NCBI RefSeq assembly: GCF_027474825.1
Contig: NZ_CP107030.1
Coordinates: forward strand, 2,362,529 to 2,426,528
Direction: 5' to 3'
Length of the DNA: 64,000 nt
DNA from: Maribacter halichondriae
GTDB taxonomy: Bacteria; Bacteroidota; Bacteroidia; Flavobacteriales; Flavobacteriaceae
The position numbers were made by a program, and so were the translations under genes. The notes below the pieces were generated by a model that saw only the letters and a program-made list of their open reading frames with translations, had not been told where the DNA came from and made no database searches. How positions within the stretch are numbered: position 1 is the stretch's first letter; each line of letters begins with the position of its first letter. Positions 19,299 to 27,645 of this stretch are shown here, one piece after another.

Positions 19299-19326
19299 AA
19301 AAAAGGAGGCGAATGCCCCCTTTTTT
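19299..19326. terminator. Bidirectional terminator between converging genes
   Basis: AAAAAAGGAGGC-GAAT-GCCCCCTTTTTT forms a GC-rich stem with one mismatch, an A-run on one side and a T-run on the other. It sits between the TerB-like stop and the fbp stop, overlapping the latter. It can end transcripts from both sides. Confidence 0.7.
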
Positions 19327-20335
19327 AATGGTATTTATCCAAAAATTCTTGAAGTTTCTCTACCATTTTACGACTTCCGCAGAAAAAAGGCACTCTTTGA
19401 TGTAGTTCAGTGGGTTCTATATCCATAATGCGACTTTTGCCGCCTACTGCAAGACCATTTGCCTGTTCGGCTATAAAGGCCATCGGATTGCATTCGTACA
19501 GTAATCTCAGTTTACCACTTGCGGTAATACTGCTTTTCGGGTACATATAAATGCCTCCTTTGATCATGTTTCTATGAAAATCGGAAACCAAAGACCCTAT
19601 GTATCTCGATGTGTAAGGTCGGTCACCTTCTTCTTGTTGGCAATATTTGATATAGTCTTTTACCCCTTGATGAAAATGAATGTAGTTTCCCTCGTTGACC
19701 GAATAAATTTTCCCCGTATCGGGAAATTGCATATTGGGATGGGATAGATAAAAAGTACCGATAGCCGGGTTCAGCGTGAAGCCGTTCACCCCGTCACCTG
19801 TGGTATAGACCAACATGGTAGACGTTCCGTAGACAATATATCCGGCAGCAACTTGTTGATGACCTGGTTGCAGGAAATCTTCTAGCGAGACCGGTGTACC
19901 TACTGGTGTTAAACGTCGATAAATCGAAAAAATCGTACCTACCGAGACATTAACGTCGATATTGGAAGACCCATCCAAGGGGTCGATTAAAACTACGTAT
20001 TTGTTCTGATGCTGCTCATCGTTGCTATTGATACTGATAAAATCATCTTCTTCTTCCGAGGCGATTCCGCAAACGATTTCCCTATTTTTCAATGTCTGAA
20101 TAAACTTGTCATTCGCCAGAACATCTAATTTTTGTTGGTCTTCGCCTTGAATATTGGTATCCCCTGCGGCACCCAGAACATCAACAAGTCCCGCTTTATT
20201 GACCTCGTGGTTTACTACTTTTGCAGCGAGGCGAATGGCATTGATTAGTTTGGATAGTTCGCCCGAGGAGTATTGAAAGGAAGATTGATTTTCGATAATG
20301 AACTCCCCTAGGGTCTTGTTTTTCTTGTGGATCAT
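19325..20335 (-). CDS. fbp: Class 1 fructose-1,6-bisphosphatase
   Basis: A 336-residue gluconeogenic enzyme that hydrolyses fructose 1,6-bisphosphate to fructose 6-phosphate in the cytoplasm. The metal and active-site signature '[20 protein letters not shown]' is complete. Other class 1 features are '[10 protein letters not shown]' for the metal site and '[20 protein letters not shown]' near the C-terminus with the catalytic and substrate residues. Its length matches the family. It is a single gene with its own terminator, and the divergent GNAT/aspartate kinase operon starts about 110 bases upstream. Confidence 0.96.
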   Translation of the reverse strand: MIHKKNKTLGEFIIENQSSFQYSSGELSKLINAIRLAAKVVNHEVNKAGLVDVLGAAGDTNIQGEDQQKLDVLANDKFIQTLKNREIVCGIASEEEDDFISINSNDEQHQNKYVVLIDPLDGSSNIDVNVSVGTIFSIYRRLTPVGTPVSLEDFLQPGHQQVAAGYIVYGTSTMLVYTTGDGVNGFTLNPAIGTFYLSHPNMQFPDTGKIYSVNEGNYIHFHQGVKDYIKYCQQEEGDRPYTSRYIGSLVSDFHRNMIKGGIYMYPKSSITASGKLRLLYECNPMAFIAEQANGLAVGGKSRIMDIEPTELHQRVPFFCGSRKMVEKLQEFLDKYH

Positions 20336-20418
20336 GAACTAATTGTTAATTCGAGTACAAATATCGGGTATTTTGTGAAACTATAACGTTTTCGAATCAT
20401 TTCGGTTTTTTAAATTTA

Positions 20419-20426
20419 TAACTTTG
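20419..20426 (+). promoter_or_regulatory. -7 box TAACTTTG upstream of the GNAT/aspartate kinase operon
   Basis: TAACTTTG fits TAnnTTTG and ends 16 bases before the GNAT ATG, so the leader would be short. No convincing -33 box was identified. Confidence 0.5.
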
Positions 20427-20442
20427 TGTTTTATTTGTAACA

Positions 20443-20925
20443 ATGATTGATTTTAGTATTAGACAAGCAAGAATCGATGATATGCCCCAATTGCTGGGCC
20501 TCATTAAAGAATTGGCCGTTTTTGAAAAGGAGTCCAACGCCGTGGAGGTAACGGTCGAAAATCTTAAGAGGGATGGATTTGGAAAACAAAAGCTGTTTCA
20601 TTGTTTCGTTGCTGAATTCGAAAATAAGATTGTCGGAATGGCATTGGTCTATCCAAGATATTCTACTTGGAAAGGACCTGTCATTCACTTGGAAGATCTC
20701 ATTGTCTCCGAAAAAATGCGGGGCAGCGGATTAGGGACCGCCCTTTTGAATGAAGTAGTAAAATATGGTGCGGCCCAAGGAGTCAAACGCATCAGTTGGG
20801 AAGTACTGGATTGGAACGACCCTGCTATAAAATTCTATGAAAGTAAAGGAGCAAGGGTGATGCGCGATTGGGATGTCGTTCAGTTGGATGAAGCAGGAAT
20901 CAAAAATTATCTAAGCAAACTATGA
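20443..20925 (+). CDS. GNAT-family N-acetyltransferase
   Basis: A 160-residue GNAT fold enzyme. 'MIDFSIRQARIDDMPQLLGL' is the usual first strand and helix, 'HLEDLIVSEKMRGSGLGTALL' contains the acetyl-CoA pyrophosphate-binding R/Q-x-x-G-x-G/A motif, and 'DWNDPAIKFYESKGARVM' is the C-terminal motif B. It resembles diamine/spermidine-type acetyltransferases, but the acceptor cannot be set from sequence alone. The stop overlaps the aspartate kinase start by four bases (ATGA), so translation of the two is coupled. Confidence 0.85.
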   Translation: MIDFSIRQARIDDMPQLLGLIKELAVFEKESNAVEVTVENLKRDGFGKQKLFHCFVAEFENKIVGMALVYPRYSTWKGPVIHLEDLIVSEKMRGSGLGTALLNEVVKYGAAQGVKRISWEVLDWNDPAIKFYESKGARVMRDWDVVQLDEAGIKNYLSKL

Positions 20926-22172
20926 GGATTTTTAAATTTGGCGGGGCATCGGTCAAAGATGCTAATAGTGTGAAAAATTTGGCCAAGGTATTGAGCGAGG
21001 TTGGTCATGAAAACACGTTACTTGTCATTTCGGCGATGGGTAAAATGACGAACGCCATGGAGGCCGTGGTCGACGCGTATTTTCAAGATAAAAATGACTT
21101 GCCATCGGCCATTCAGCAAGTTATAAAATATCATGACGATATTTTAAAAGACCTCTTTGGCAATGGAAATCATCCTATTTTTGGTAAAGTCAAGTCATTG
21201 TTCGACGAAGTCCAAGGTTTTCTGGCCTGGAACAAATCGCCGAAATATAATTTTGTCTATGACCAAGTGGTGGGATATGGCGAGTTGATTTCAACGCAAA
21301 TAGTCAGCGAATATCTTAATGGAACGGGCATTGAGAATACCTTGCTCGATGTCCGTAATTTGATTAAGACAGATAATAGTTATCGTGATACAACGGTCAA
21401 TTGGGAGAAGACGCAACAGAATGTCCAGAATATCGTCGACCGTAAGAAGCTTAATATTACCCAAGGTTTTTTGGGTAGCGATGAAAATAATTTCACAACG
21501 ACTTTGGGTCGTGAAGGTTCGGATTATTCAGCTGCGATCTTGGCATATTGTCTCAATGCCGATTCGGTGACTATATGGAAAGATGTTCCTGGCGTACTGA
21601 ATGCGGATCCAAGATATTTCAAGGAGACCCAGTTGCTCAACAAAATATCATATCTAGAGGCTATTGAATTGGCATTTTACGGAGCATCGGTTATCCATCC
21701 GAAAACATTACAGCCTTTACAGCAAAAAGAGATTCCCTTACACGTAAAATCCTTCATCAATCCGAAAGACCCTGGCACAACTGTCGGTAAGGGTATCGGT
21801 ATCGAACCCGAGGTTCCCTGCTTTATCGTTAAGAAGAACCAAGTGCTGATGAAATTATCGTCACTTGATTTTTCGTTCATTATAGAAGATAGCATTAGCG
21901 AACTTTTCAAAATGCTTCATGACCATAAAATGAAGGTGGATCTGATACAGAATTCGGCCATTAGTTTTTCGGTCTGTGTCGATAACAAATTTGGAAGGTT
22001 GGATGAATTGTTAAACTTACTCAAGAGTCGCTTCAAAGTAGTGCATCATGAGGGCGTATCGTTATATACCATTCGGCATTTTAATGAAAAGGCCATAGCA
22101 TCACTTCTTAATGGTCATGATATTCTACTTGAACAGAGGGGAAAGGAGACTTTACAACTAGTGGTCAAATAA
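20922..22172 (+). CDS. Aspartate kinase, monofunctional
   Basis: A 416-residue aspartokinase that phosphorylates aspartate, the first step towards lysine, threonine, methionine and diaminopimelate. The N-terminal kinase motif is 'MRIFKFGGASVKDA', then 'TTLGREGSDYSAAILAYCL' and 'WKDVPGVLNADPRY'. The C-terminal 130 residues form the tandem ACT regulatory region ('FSVCVDNKFGRLDELLNLL'). It lacks a homoserine dehydrogenase fusion. Translationally coupled to the GNAT gene in front; the following acyltransferase gene has its own 80-base gap. Confidence 0.93.
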   Translation: MRIFKFGGASVKDANSVKNLAKVLSEVGHENTLLVISAMGKMTNAMEAVVDAYFQDKNDLPSAIQQVIKYHDDILKDLFGNGNHPIFGKVKSLFDEVQGFLAWNKSPKYNFVYDQVVGYGELISTQIVSEYLNGTGIENTLLDVRNLIKTDNSYRDTTVNWEKTQQNVQNIVDRKKLNITQGFLGSDENNFTTTLGREGSDYSAAILAYCLNADSVTIWKDVPGVLNADPRYFKETQLLNKISYLEAIELAFYGASVIHPKTLQPLQQKEIPLHVKSFINPKDPGTTVGKGIGIEPEVPCFIVKKNQVLMKLSSLDFSFIIEDSISELFKMLHDHKMKVDLIQNSAISFSVCVDNKFGRLDELLNLLKSRFKVVHHEGVSLYTIRHFNEKAIASLLNGHDILLEQRGKETLQLVVK

Positions 22173-22251
22173 AGCCGACAGGTAAATGTTAAAATGACCC
22201 TCGGCTCTAGCGTTTTTCCTATCTTAGCCCACATCTAATCAAACGACGCAT

Positions 22252-24069
22252 ATGGGTTTAGTGACCGCAAAAGAGGTGGCCAAGGCTATCAATCTTGATA
22301 AGTATGGCTTCTTGGGTACCTTTATGTCATGGGTGCTGATGAAGGTCACTAGAATTTCGAGCATCAATTCTTTTTATGATCAAAACAAGCACCTGGAAAA
22401 ACTAGATTTTCTAGATGCCATATTAAAACATTACGAGATCGATTTTGAAATTCCCGAAGATGATTTTAAACGTTTGCCTAAGGAAGGTCCCTTTATTACG
22501 ATTTCAAATCATCCCTTGGGAGGAATCGATGGGGTACTACTATTGAAATTACTCGTATCCCATCGCTCTGATTTCAAGATCATCGCCAATTTTCTGTTGC
22601 ATCGTATAGAGCCCATGGCACCCTATATTATGCCAGTGAATCCGTTTGAAGATCGGAAAGATGTAAAAAGCAGTCTGGCCGGTTTCAAAAATGCCATGTT
22701 GCATCTGCGTGACGGGCGTCCCTTAGGTATTTTCCCTGCCGGTGAAGTATCAACCTATAAAGACGGAAAATTAATAGTCGATAAACCTTGGGAGGAAGCT
22801 GCCCTTAAGTTGATTCGGAAGGCGGAAGTGCCAGTGGTTCCCATTTATTTTCATGCCAAAAACAGCAAATTTTTTTATTGGCTTTCAAAAATGAACGACA
22901 TCTTCAGAACGGCCAAATTGCCCTCTGAAGTATATTCGCAAAAAAACCGACCTATAAAAGTTAGGATCGGCCAGCCCATTTCGGTCGCGGCTCAAAAAGA
23001 AGAGGAAACCTTGGAAGCGTTCACCGAACTTTTACGTAAAAAGACCTACATACTAGCCAATGCCTATGAAAAAGAACGCCTTATTGATCAGATTCCTACT
23101 ACCTTGAAAATTCCGAAAACTCCCAGAAAAATAGCTATGGCCGTTCGTACCGAGGTCATTCAAGGAGAAATCGAAAAACTTCGTGAAAAAGATTGTCGTT
23201 TGCTGCAGAGTAAGAATTACGAAGTCTTTTTGGCACAGGCGCATGATATGCCCTTTATTTTAAAGGAAATCGGCCGACAGCGCGAGGTTACGTTCAGGGC
23301 AATAGGCGAGGGCACTAACAATTCGATAGATTTGGATATTTTCGATGAGTATTACCATCACCTGTTTCTATGGGACGACGAGGAAAAAACAATTGTTGGC
23401 GCCTATCGTATGGGTATGGGATCCGAGATTTTTGCCAAATACGGTATCGATGGATTTTATCTACAAGACCTCTTTCGATTCGAGCCCGAACTTTTCCCCA
23501 TGATGGAAAAATCCATTGAAATGGGTAGGGCCTATATCGTCAAAGAGTACCAACAAAAACCAATGCCGCTATTTTTGCTATGGAAGGGCATTGTACATAC
23601 CACCCTAAGGCACCCTGAGCATAAGTATTTGATAGGAGGGGTAAGTATCAGCAACCAGTTTTCGAATTTTTCGAAATCGTTGATGATCGAGTTTATGAAA
23701 TCGAACTATTGGGATCCCTACGTGGCGCAATATGTAAGGCCGAAAAAAGAATTCAAGGTAAAACTTAACGATGCCGATAAGGAATTTGTATTCGATGAGA
23801 CCGAGGCCGACCTCAATAAGTTCGATCGTTTGATCAATGAAGTAGAACCCGGGGACCTTCGATTGCCCGTTCTCATCAAAAAGTACATCAAACAAAATGC
23901 GAAAGTGGTCGCTTTTAACGTAGATCCTTTGTTCAACAACGCTGTGGACGGATTGATGTACATAAAGATCGCAGATTTGCCCGAAAGTACCGTAAAACCT
24001 GTAATGGAAGAGTTTCAAGCAGAGCTTGAGCGGAAGTTCATGGAAGCCCAGGATAATGGTAGTGCTTAG
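22252..24069 (+). CDS. Bifunctional acyltransferase, OlsF-like (aminolipid synthesis)
   Basis: A 605-residue fusion. The N-terminal half is a PlsC-type O-acyltransferase with the H-x4-D motif in 'ISNHPLGGIDGVLL' (about residues 85-97) and 'GIFPAGEVST' as the second block. The C-terminal half (about 330-560) is an OlsB/hemolysin-type GNAT N-acyltransferase ('FYLQDLFRFEPEL', 'GRAYIVKEYQQKPMPLFLLWKG'). This domain order is that of OlsF, which makes ornithine lipids alone. Bacteroidota can also make glycine lipids with related enzymes, so the amino acid used is uncertain. The 3' end overlaps the arsC stop by four bases in a convergent layout. Confidence 0.85.
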   Translation: MGLVTAKEVAKAINLDKYGFLGTFMSWVLMKVTRISSINSFYDQNKHLEKLDFLDAILKHYEIDFEIPEDDFKRLPKEGPFITISNHPLGGIDGVLLLKLLVSHRSDFKIIANFLLHRIEPMAPYIMPVNPFEDRKDVKSSLAGFKNAMLHLRDGRPLGIFPAGEVSTYKDGKLIVDKPWEEAALKLIRKAEVPVVPIYFHAKNSKFFYWLSKMNDIFRTAKLPSEVYSQKNRPIKVRIGQPISVAAQKEEETLEAFTELLRKKTYILANAYEKERLIDQIPTTLKIPKTPRKIAMAVRTEVIQGEIEKLREKDCRLLQSKNYEVFLAQAHDMPFILKEIGRQREVTFRAIGEGTNNSIDLDIFDEYYHHLFLWDDEEKTIVGAYRMGMGSEIFAKYGIDGFYLQDLFRFEPELFPMMEKSIEMGRAYIVKEYQQKPMPLFLLWKGIVHTTLRHPEHKYLIGGVSISNQFSNFSKSLMIEFMKSNYWDPYVAQYVRPKKEFKVKLNDADKEFVFDETEADLNKFDRLINEVEPGDLRLPVLIKKYIKQNAKVVAFNVDPLFNNAVDGLMYIKIADLPESTVKPVMEEFQAELERKFMEAQDNGSA

Positions 24070-24486
24070 GAAAGTTCGCTCTCTACAAAGTCTTCGCAAA
24101 AATCCCTGATTTCGTTTCTGGCCTTTTCAAAGGCGGCATGTTTTTTCTTCTTCCCTTCCTGACACTTTAGACGGATCAAAAAAATTATGATGAATTCGTT
24201 TTGCATTCTTCGATGGTATGAACGGACAATTTTCTTTGGCGTGGTCGCAAACCGTGATAATATAGCTCCATTCAATACCTTGGTATTCGTCCACATGATT
24301 CGAAGTATGCGACGTGATATCGATACCATCTTCGGCCATGATGGATACTGCACCGGGGTTAAGCCCGTGGGTTTCGATACCTGCACTATAGATTTTGGCC
24401 TTACCCTTAGCTAATCGTTCCAAATAACCATGGGCCATTTGACTTCGGCATGAGTTTCCGGTACAGAGTACGAGTATGTTTTTCAT
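24066..24486 (-). CDS. arsC: Arsenate reductase, thioredoxin-coupled LMW-PTP type, frameshifted
   Basis: Reduces arsenate to arsenite in the cytoplasm. The P-loop 'CTGNSCRS' gives Cys8, and the relay cysteines Cys80 and Cys87 ('CDHAKENCPF') match the C10-C82-C89 triad of thioredoxin-dependent ArsC, so this is not merely a tyrosine phosphatase. The present frame ends after 'SGREEEKTCRL'. Removing one base from the T6 run at 24141-24146 restores 'EEEKHAAFEKARNEIRDFC' and the normal end at 24066, a total of about 140 residues. It is the last gene of the arsenic operon and converges on the OlsF-like gene. Confidence 0.9.
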
Positions 24487-24514
24487 ATATTTTGGTTAAG
24501 CGTTATGGAGTTCT

Positions 24515-25009
24515 TTATATGCCCACTACTTTACTTCGTCTTTCAAAAAGCAGGTTGTCTTTCCAAATGCCATCTAGGTTACCGACGCGCTCCCGTTTTC
24601 CGATGTATCGAAAACCGACCTTTTCATGAAGTTGGATGCTTCCTATATTTTCTGGGAAAATCCCCGATTGTAAGGTCCAAATTCCTTCTTTTTCGCTCTC
24701 GGCTATCAAGCTTTCCATTAATATTTTGCCTACTCCCATTCCACGACTGTTTTGTCCAATGTAAACGCTGACTTCTCCAACTCCCCCATATACACAGCGG
24801 CTTGAAACAGGCGAAAGAGCTGCCCAACCTAAAATGGAGTCATCTTTTTCAGCTATCAATCGGCAGACTTTCATATGTGCAAAATCCCAAGTTTCATATG
24901 AAGGAATATCTTGCTCAAATGTTGCGAAACCTGTCTCTATACCTTCTTTATAGATTTCCGAAACAGAGGCCCAATCCTCAGCTTCCATTGGTCTTATTAT
25001 TATGTTCAT
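24515..25009 (-). CDS. GNAT acetyltransferase, ArsN/phosphinothricin acetyltransferase-like
   Basis: A 164-residue GNAT enzyme. I use the ATG at 25009 (MNIIIRPMEAEDW), though an in-frame ATG exists at 25021. 'IYKEGIETGFATFE' near the N-terminus and 'GEVSVYIGQNSRGMGVGKILM' (acetyl-CoA loop) with 'LHEKVGFRYIGKRERVG' are the signature of the PAT/ArsN group, which acetylates phosphinothricin or its arsenic analogue arsinothricin. Its place between a membrane protein and arsC in an arsenic operon favours the ArsN role. Confidence 0.82.
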   Translation of the reverse strand: MNIIIRPMEAEDWASVSEIYKEGIETGFATFEQDIPSYETWDFAHMKVCRLIAEKDDSILGWAALSPVSSRCVYGGVGEVSVYIGQNSRGMGVGKILMESLIAESEKEGIWTLQSGIFPENIGSIQLHEKVGFRYIGKRERVGNLDGIWKDNLLFERRSKVVGI

Positions 25010-25022
25010 GGTCTCACCCATT

Positions 25023-25595
25023 CTAGCAACAAGTTATTTTTGTTCGGTATGAATTCCAAATTGCACGCGGCTTTTTGAGCATTAAGATAAAATGCAAAAG
25101 GGCCAATATAATGGCGCCCGGAATAACATTTACACTAACGAAAGTAAATATTTCATGGGCCGTTGAAGGTGGAATGTTATTGACAAAAACAATATTGGAC
25201 CCTATTATTTCCAATTTTAAAGCGAGCACAAGAACTATCGCGGAAAAGTGAAAGGCATTTGAAAACAGATGAATGATATATTCCCATCTAGGTAGCCCAC
25301 CCATGAAACTTCGGCTATCTTTTTCAGAATACGCATCTATGACCAGTACAATTAAGTCCAATCCTACGAGTGCAATTCCTATCAAAAATCTAATAAAGCT
25401 GGTCTCGTTGATAAACAGGAACCATACGATCAGGGGAAACAAAATCGCCCGAACCGTATGTGTTTTGTGCTCAAAAATGCTTTCATCTCTATTAAAAAGT
25501 CCGAACTTGAAAATATGGAGGTATAGGCCATCATACGTGGCCAAGACCATAAAAAGTAACAGACACAATGTGGCTAAATAGAACAATATTTCCAT
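25023..25595 (-). CDS. Multi-pass membrane protein of the arsenic operon, C-terminal Cys-Cys
   Basis: A 190-residue protein with about five hydrophobic helices, one near the N-terminus (LFYLATLCLLLFMVLATYDG), three in the middle, and one at the end. I do not recognise the family. It lies where related operons usually carry the ACR3 arsenite efflux pump, but at 190 residues it is about half the size of ACR3 and lacks its Cys/Glu signatures. The final residues 'TKITCC' give a cytoplasmic vicinal dithiol, similar to its two upstream neighbours. It may be an accessory membrane factor, or the pump may be encoded elsewhere. Confidence 0.7.
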   Translation of the reverse strand: MEILFYLATLCLLLFMVLATYDGLYLHIFKFGLFNRDESIFEHKTHTVRAILFPLIVWFLFINETSFIRFLIGIALVGLDLIVLVIDAYSEKDSRSFMGGLPRWEYIIHLFSNAFHFSAIVLVLALKLEIIGSNIVFVNNIPPSTAHEIFTFVSVNVIPGAIILALLHFILMLKKPRAIWNSYRTKITCC

Positions 25596-25607
25596 AATTG
25601 GTTTGAT

Positions 25608-26099
25608 TTATGAGCAGCATCCGCCTTCAGGTGAACAACAAGCTTCCTCATTTATATTTGTTTCCACGGGTACACCACAGGTTTCTTTAGCCTTACAGTC
25701 CGTTTTTTCTATACCGAGTTTCAACAGTAATCTTTCCTCATGGATTTCATAGTCGTTTACGAACAATTGCGCTGTGTGAAAATCGGCATTGCTGTACTCG
25801 AACTTGACTTCTACCTCTTTTTCCATCGGTTTAAGTTTGTCTACTTTGTTCAAAATGCCCAGTGCTTTGAAAGCGGACATATATTCACGCTTGTCCTTCT
25901 CATCAGGACTCTCCCATAATTGTATGATGGTCTCTTTCCAAAAATCGGTTCTCGCACCACAATCGACCGAATCAACGGTGATGTTCTTCACTTCGGTAAT
26001 ATGATAATTTGCTCCCACGGTTTGCCCGTTTCGATACTCGAAAACGAGACTTTTATTGGGATGATTTTTTAATAGGGATAGAAATTCTTGTGTTTGCAT
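25608..26099 (-). CDS. DUF6428-type arsenic-operon protein with Cys-rich tail
   Basis: A 163-residue soluble protein that I match to the DUF6428 family, commonly placed after arsR in Flavobacteriaceae. The body is a predicted alpha/beta fold ('GQTVGANYHITEVKNITVDS'). The C-terminal 40 residues are cysteine-rich ('DCKAKETCG', then 'EACCSPEGGCCS'), with seven or so Cys including two CC pairs. Arsenite binds vicinal thiols tightly, so a metallochaperone or buffering role is plausible, but this is inference. It starts 11 bases after arsR and is 12 bases from the membrane gene. Confidence 0.8.
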   Translation of the reverse strand: MQTQEFLSLLKNHPNKSLVFEYRNGQTVGANYHITEVKNITVDSVDCGARTDFWKETIIQLWESPDEKDKREYMSAFKALGILNKVDKLKPMEKEVEVKFEYSNADFHTAQLFVNDYEIHEERLLLKLGIEKTDCKAKETCGVPVETNINEEACCSPEGGCCS

Positions 26100-26110
26100 G
26101 ATTCAGTTAT

Positions 26111-26434
26111 TTAGCAACAGTTAAATTTTGTTTTGTTAAAAAAGGCGTTCAACAATTCTTGTATCTCCTTCCATTTGGCAAGGTTGATACAATAGCAGAT
26201 TTTTTTGCCCTCGATTTCACCTTCGATGAGATCGATACTTTTGAGTTCTTTTAAATGTTGGGAAATAGTGGGTTGGGCGAGGCCGATTTCTTCTACAATA
26301 TCATTGCATATACAAGAGGGCTGTGTACTTACATACTGTAGTATGGCAATACGTGCCGGATGAGCCAATACCTTAAAAATCGTGGCTAGCTGGTTTTGTT
26401 TCGTATTGAACATCTGTGTTTTGGTAATCCCCAT
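26111..26434 (-). CDS. arsR: ArsR/SmtB-family repressor
   Basis: A 107-residue winged-helix repressor, the first gene of the operon. The metal-sensing segment 'TQPSCICNDIVEEIG' in helix 3 carries a C-x-C pair (compare ELCVCDL of classical ArsR), the recognition helix is 'LAQPTISQHLKELKSIDLI', and the tail ends with 'KTKFNCC'. The start is the ATG at 26434, with an alternative ATG at 26413. Twelve bases upstream is a perfect palindrome ATATTGCAATAT, a likely autoregulatory operator. Arsenite binding is expected to release DNA and express the four downstream genes. Confidence 0.93.
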   Translation of the reverse strand: MGITKTQMFNTKQNQLATIFKVLAHPARIAILQYVSTQPSCICNDIVEEIGLAQPTISQHLKELKSIDLIEGEIEGKKICYCINLAKWKEIQELLNAFFNKTKFNCC

Positions 26435-26445
26435 TACATATCTAT

Positions 26446-26457
26446 ATATTGCAATAT
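26446..26457. promoter_or_regulatory. Palindrome ATATTGCAATAT, candidate ArsR operator
   Basis: A perfect 12-base inverted repeat lies 12 bases before the arsR ATG, in an AT-rich promoter region that has no other gene. ArsR-family proteins bind 12-2-12-type or shorter AT-rich inverted repeats overlapping their own promoter. The position fits; binding itself is inferred. Confidence 0.55.
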
Positions 26458-26478
26458 TACGATAATAAAATTATATAA

Positions 26479-26509
26479 AAAAGCTGAATCGTTTAAAATT
26501 CAGCTTTTA
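26479..26509 (-). terminator. Hairpin terminator after the TM2 gene
   Basis: AAAAGCTGAAT and ATTCAGCTTTT arms with a CGTTTAAA loop lie 6-36 bases past the TM2 gene stop on the minus strand, and the A-run at 26474-26482 provides the U-tract of that strand. It separates the TM2 gene from the arsR promoter. Confidence 0.7.
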
Positions 26510-26514
26510 GATTT

Positions 26515-27104
26515 TTAGAACCAGGGTTTTCTACCCACTTGATAGGTGTTATAAAACTCCGCATCGGATTTTGTTAAGTAGATAATACCTTCAATAAGAC
26601 CAATCAGGCCGGGAATCCAGACGAATAGTAGGCCTAAACCAAAAAGCACATCAATAGATAGGAAGCTACTGTAATACCCAGTAATATGAACCCCTCTTTT
26701 TGGTAGCCTAAAATAAATTTGTGGACCCCTAATGCTCCTAGTATAATGGCCAATATACCTGCCAATATTTTTTTGTTCTCCCCGCCAGCGCCATCAAAAG
26801 CATCTTTGACACCTTCTGTAAATTCGTTGGCCGTTTTCTTGGCTTCATCGGCAAATTCACTCGCTTTTTCTTTAGCATCTTCTGCAAACTCACTTGCTTT
26901 TTCTTTGGCGTCTTCAGCAAATTCTATGGTAGCTTCTTTGGCATCCTCGAATTTCTCACTTGCCTTGTCGCCTAAATCTTTGGCTTTGTCTTTTGCACTA
27001 TCAAAAGCATCCTCGGCTTTATCGCCCAGATTTTCTGCCCCTTCTTTTGCGCCGTCCATAGCATCTTCTGCCATATCGTCTAAATCTTTATTTTCATCTG
27101 ACAT
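26515..27104 (-). CDS. TM2-domain protein with amphipathic coiled-coil region, frameshifted
   Basis: The N-terminal 105 residues are charged, Ala/Lys/Glu-rich and contain 11-residue repeats (residues 54-97, for example 'DAKEKASEFAE'), like LEA/apolipoprotein-type amphipathic helices. The C-terminal TM2 domain begins 'ILAGILAIILGALGVHKFIL'. The present frame ends after 'SYLLMCFLV', inside TM2. One extra base in the A5 run at 26641-26645 restores 'CFFGLGLLFVWIPGLIGLIE' and the conserved end 'TYQVGRKPWF' at 26515. Corrected length is about 197 residues. Two membrane hairpin helices with a cytoplasmic tail are predicted. Role unknown, possibly envelope stress. Confidence 0.8.
26814..26945. repeat. 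33-bp in-frame tandem repeats in the TM2 gene
   Basis: Four consecutive 33-base units encode 11-residue repeats of type D-A-K-E-K-A-S-E-F-A-E/D. The two middle units differ at few bases, the outer two are more diverged, which points to duplication of a helical heptad-like unit (11-mer) during evolution of the coiled-coil region. Confidence 0.75.
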
Positions 27105-27159
27105 TTTTGTTGTTTTTTGGTGGTTAATACAAGTACTAAATGTAACAAATATTTAGATA

Positions 27160-27546
27160 TCAAAGAAAGGCTTTGTCAATCGGTTCCCAAAGTTCTAACT
27201 TGTTGCCTTCTGGGTCGAGAATCCATCCGAATTTTCCATAGTCGTATTCTTCGATTTCACCTACTACAGTTACTCCTTCTTCTTTCAATATTTTCAGGAG
27301 CTCAACCAAATTTTCTACGCGAAAATTCATCATAAACTGTTTGTCGCTGGGTTTGAAATACTGGGTGTCGTCGGCCATGGGGCTCCATTGTGTGGAGCAA
27401 TCATTGCCGTCTTTGTCTTTCCACCAGAACGTCCATCCATATTGGTCGGTAGGGATGCCTAGATGATTTTTGTACCACTCTTTTATCGCATCGGGATCTT
27501 TTGATTTAAAGAAAAAACCTCCGAGTCCGGTTACTCTCTTCTTCAT
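27160..27546 (-). CDS. VOC-family (glyoxalase/bleomycin resistance fold) protein
   Basis: A 128-residue single VOC domain. 'VTGLGGFFFKSKDPDAIKEWYKNHLG' opens the first beta-alpha-beta-beta unit, and the second ends with 'GWILDPEGNKLELWEP', the usual metal-ligand Glu region. Members are dioxygenases, isomerases or drug binders; the substrate here is unknown. A single gene with about 100 bases on its 5' side before the DUF1801 gene. Confidence 0.85.
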   Translation of the reverse strand: MKKRVTGLGGFFFKSKDPDAIKEWYKNHLGIPTDQYGWTFWWKDKDGNDCSTQWSPMADDTQYFKPSDKQFMMNFRVENLVELLKILKEEGVTVVGEIEEYDYGKFGWILDPEGNKLELWEPIDKAFL

Positions 27547-27645
27547 GGGTTGCTTATTATTAGGTTATTGAGTTGTTTGAATAAATTCTGATAAACCTAC
27601 TTTGAGGATACCTAACGATACTTGATCGCAGGGATATTTCTATTT

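Noticed and set aside
24066..24386. Independent 106-residue gene overlapping arsC.
   Set aside because: Only its last ~33 residues are meaningful; they are the ArsC C-terminus after a frameshift.
26814..26945. Possible CRISPR-like array because of four 33-base units.
   Set aside because: The units are contiguous with no spacers and are codon repeats in frame.
26719..27156. A 145-residue plus-strand ORF, Ser/Ala-rich.
   Set aside because: It is the antisense of the 11-mer repeat region; low complexity follows from the repeat.
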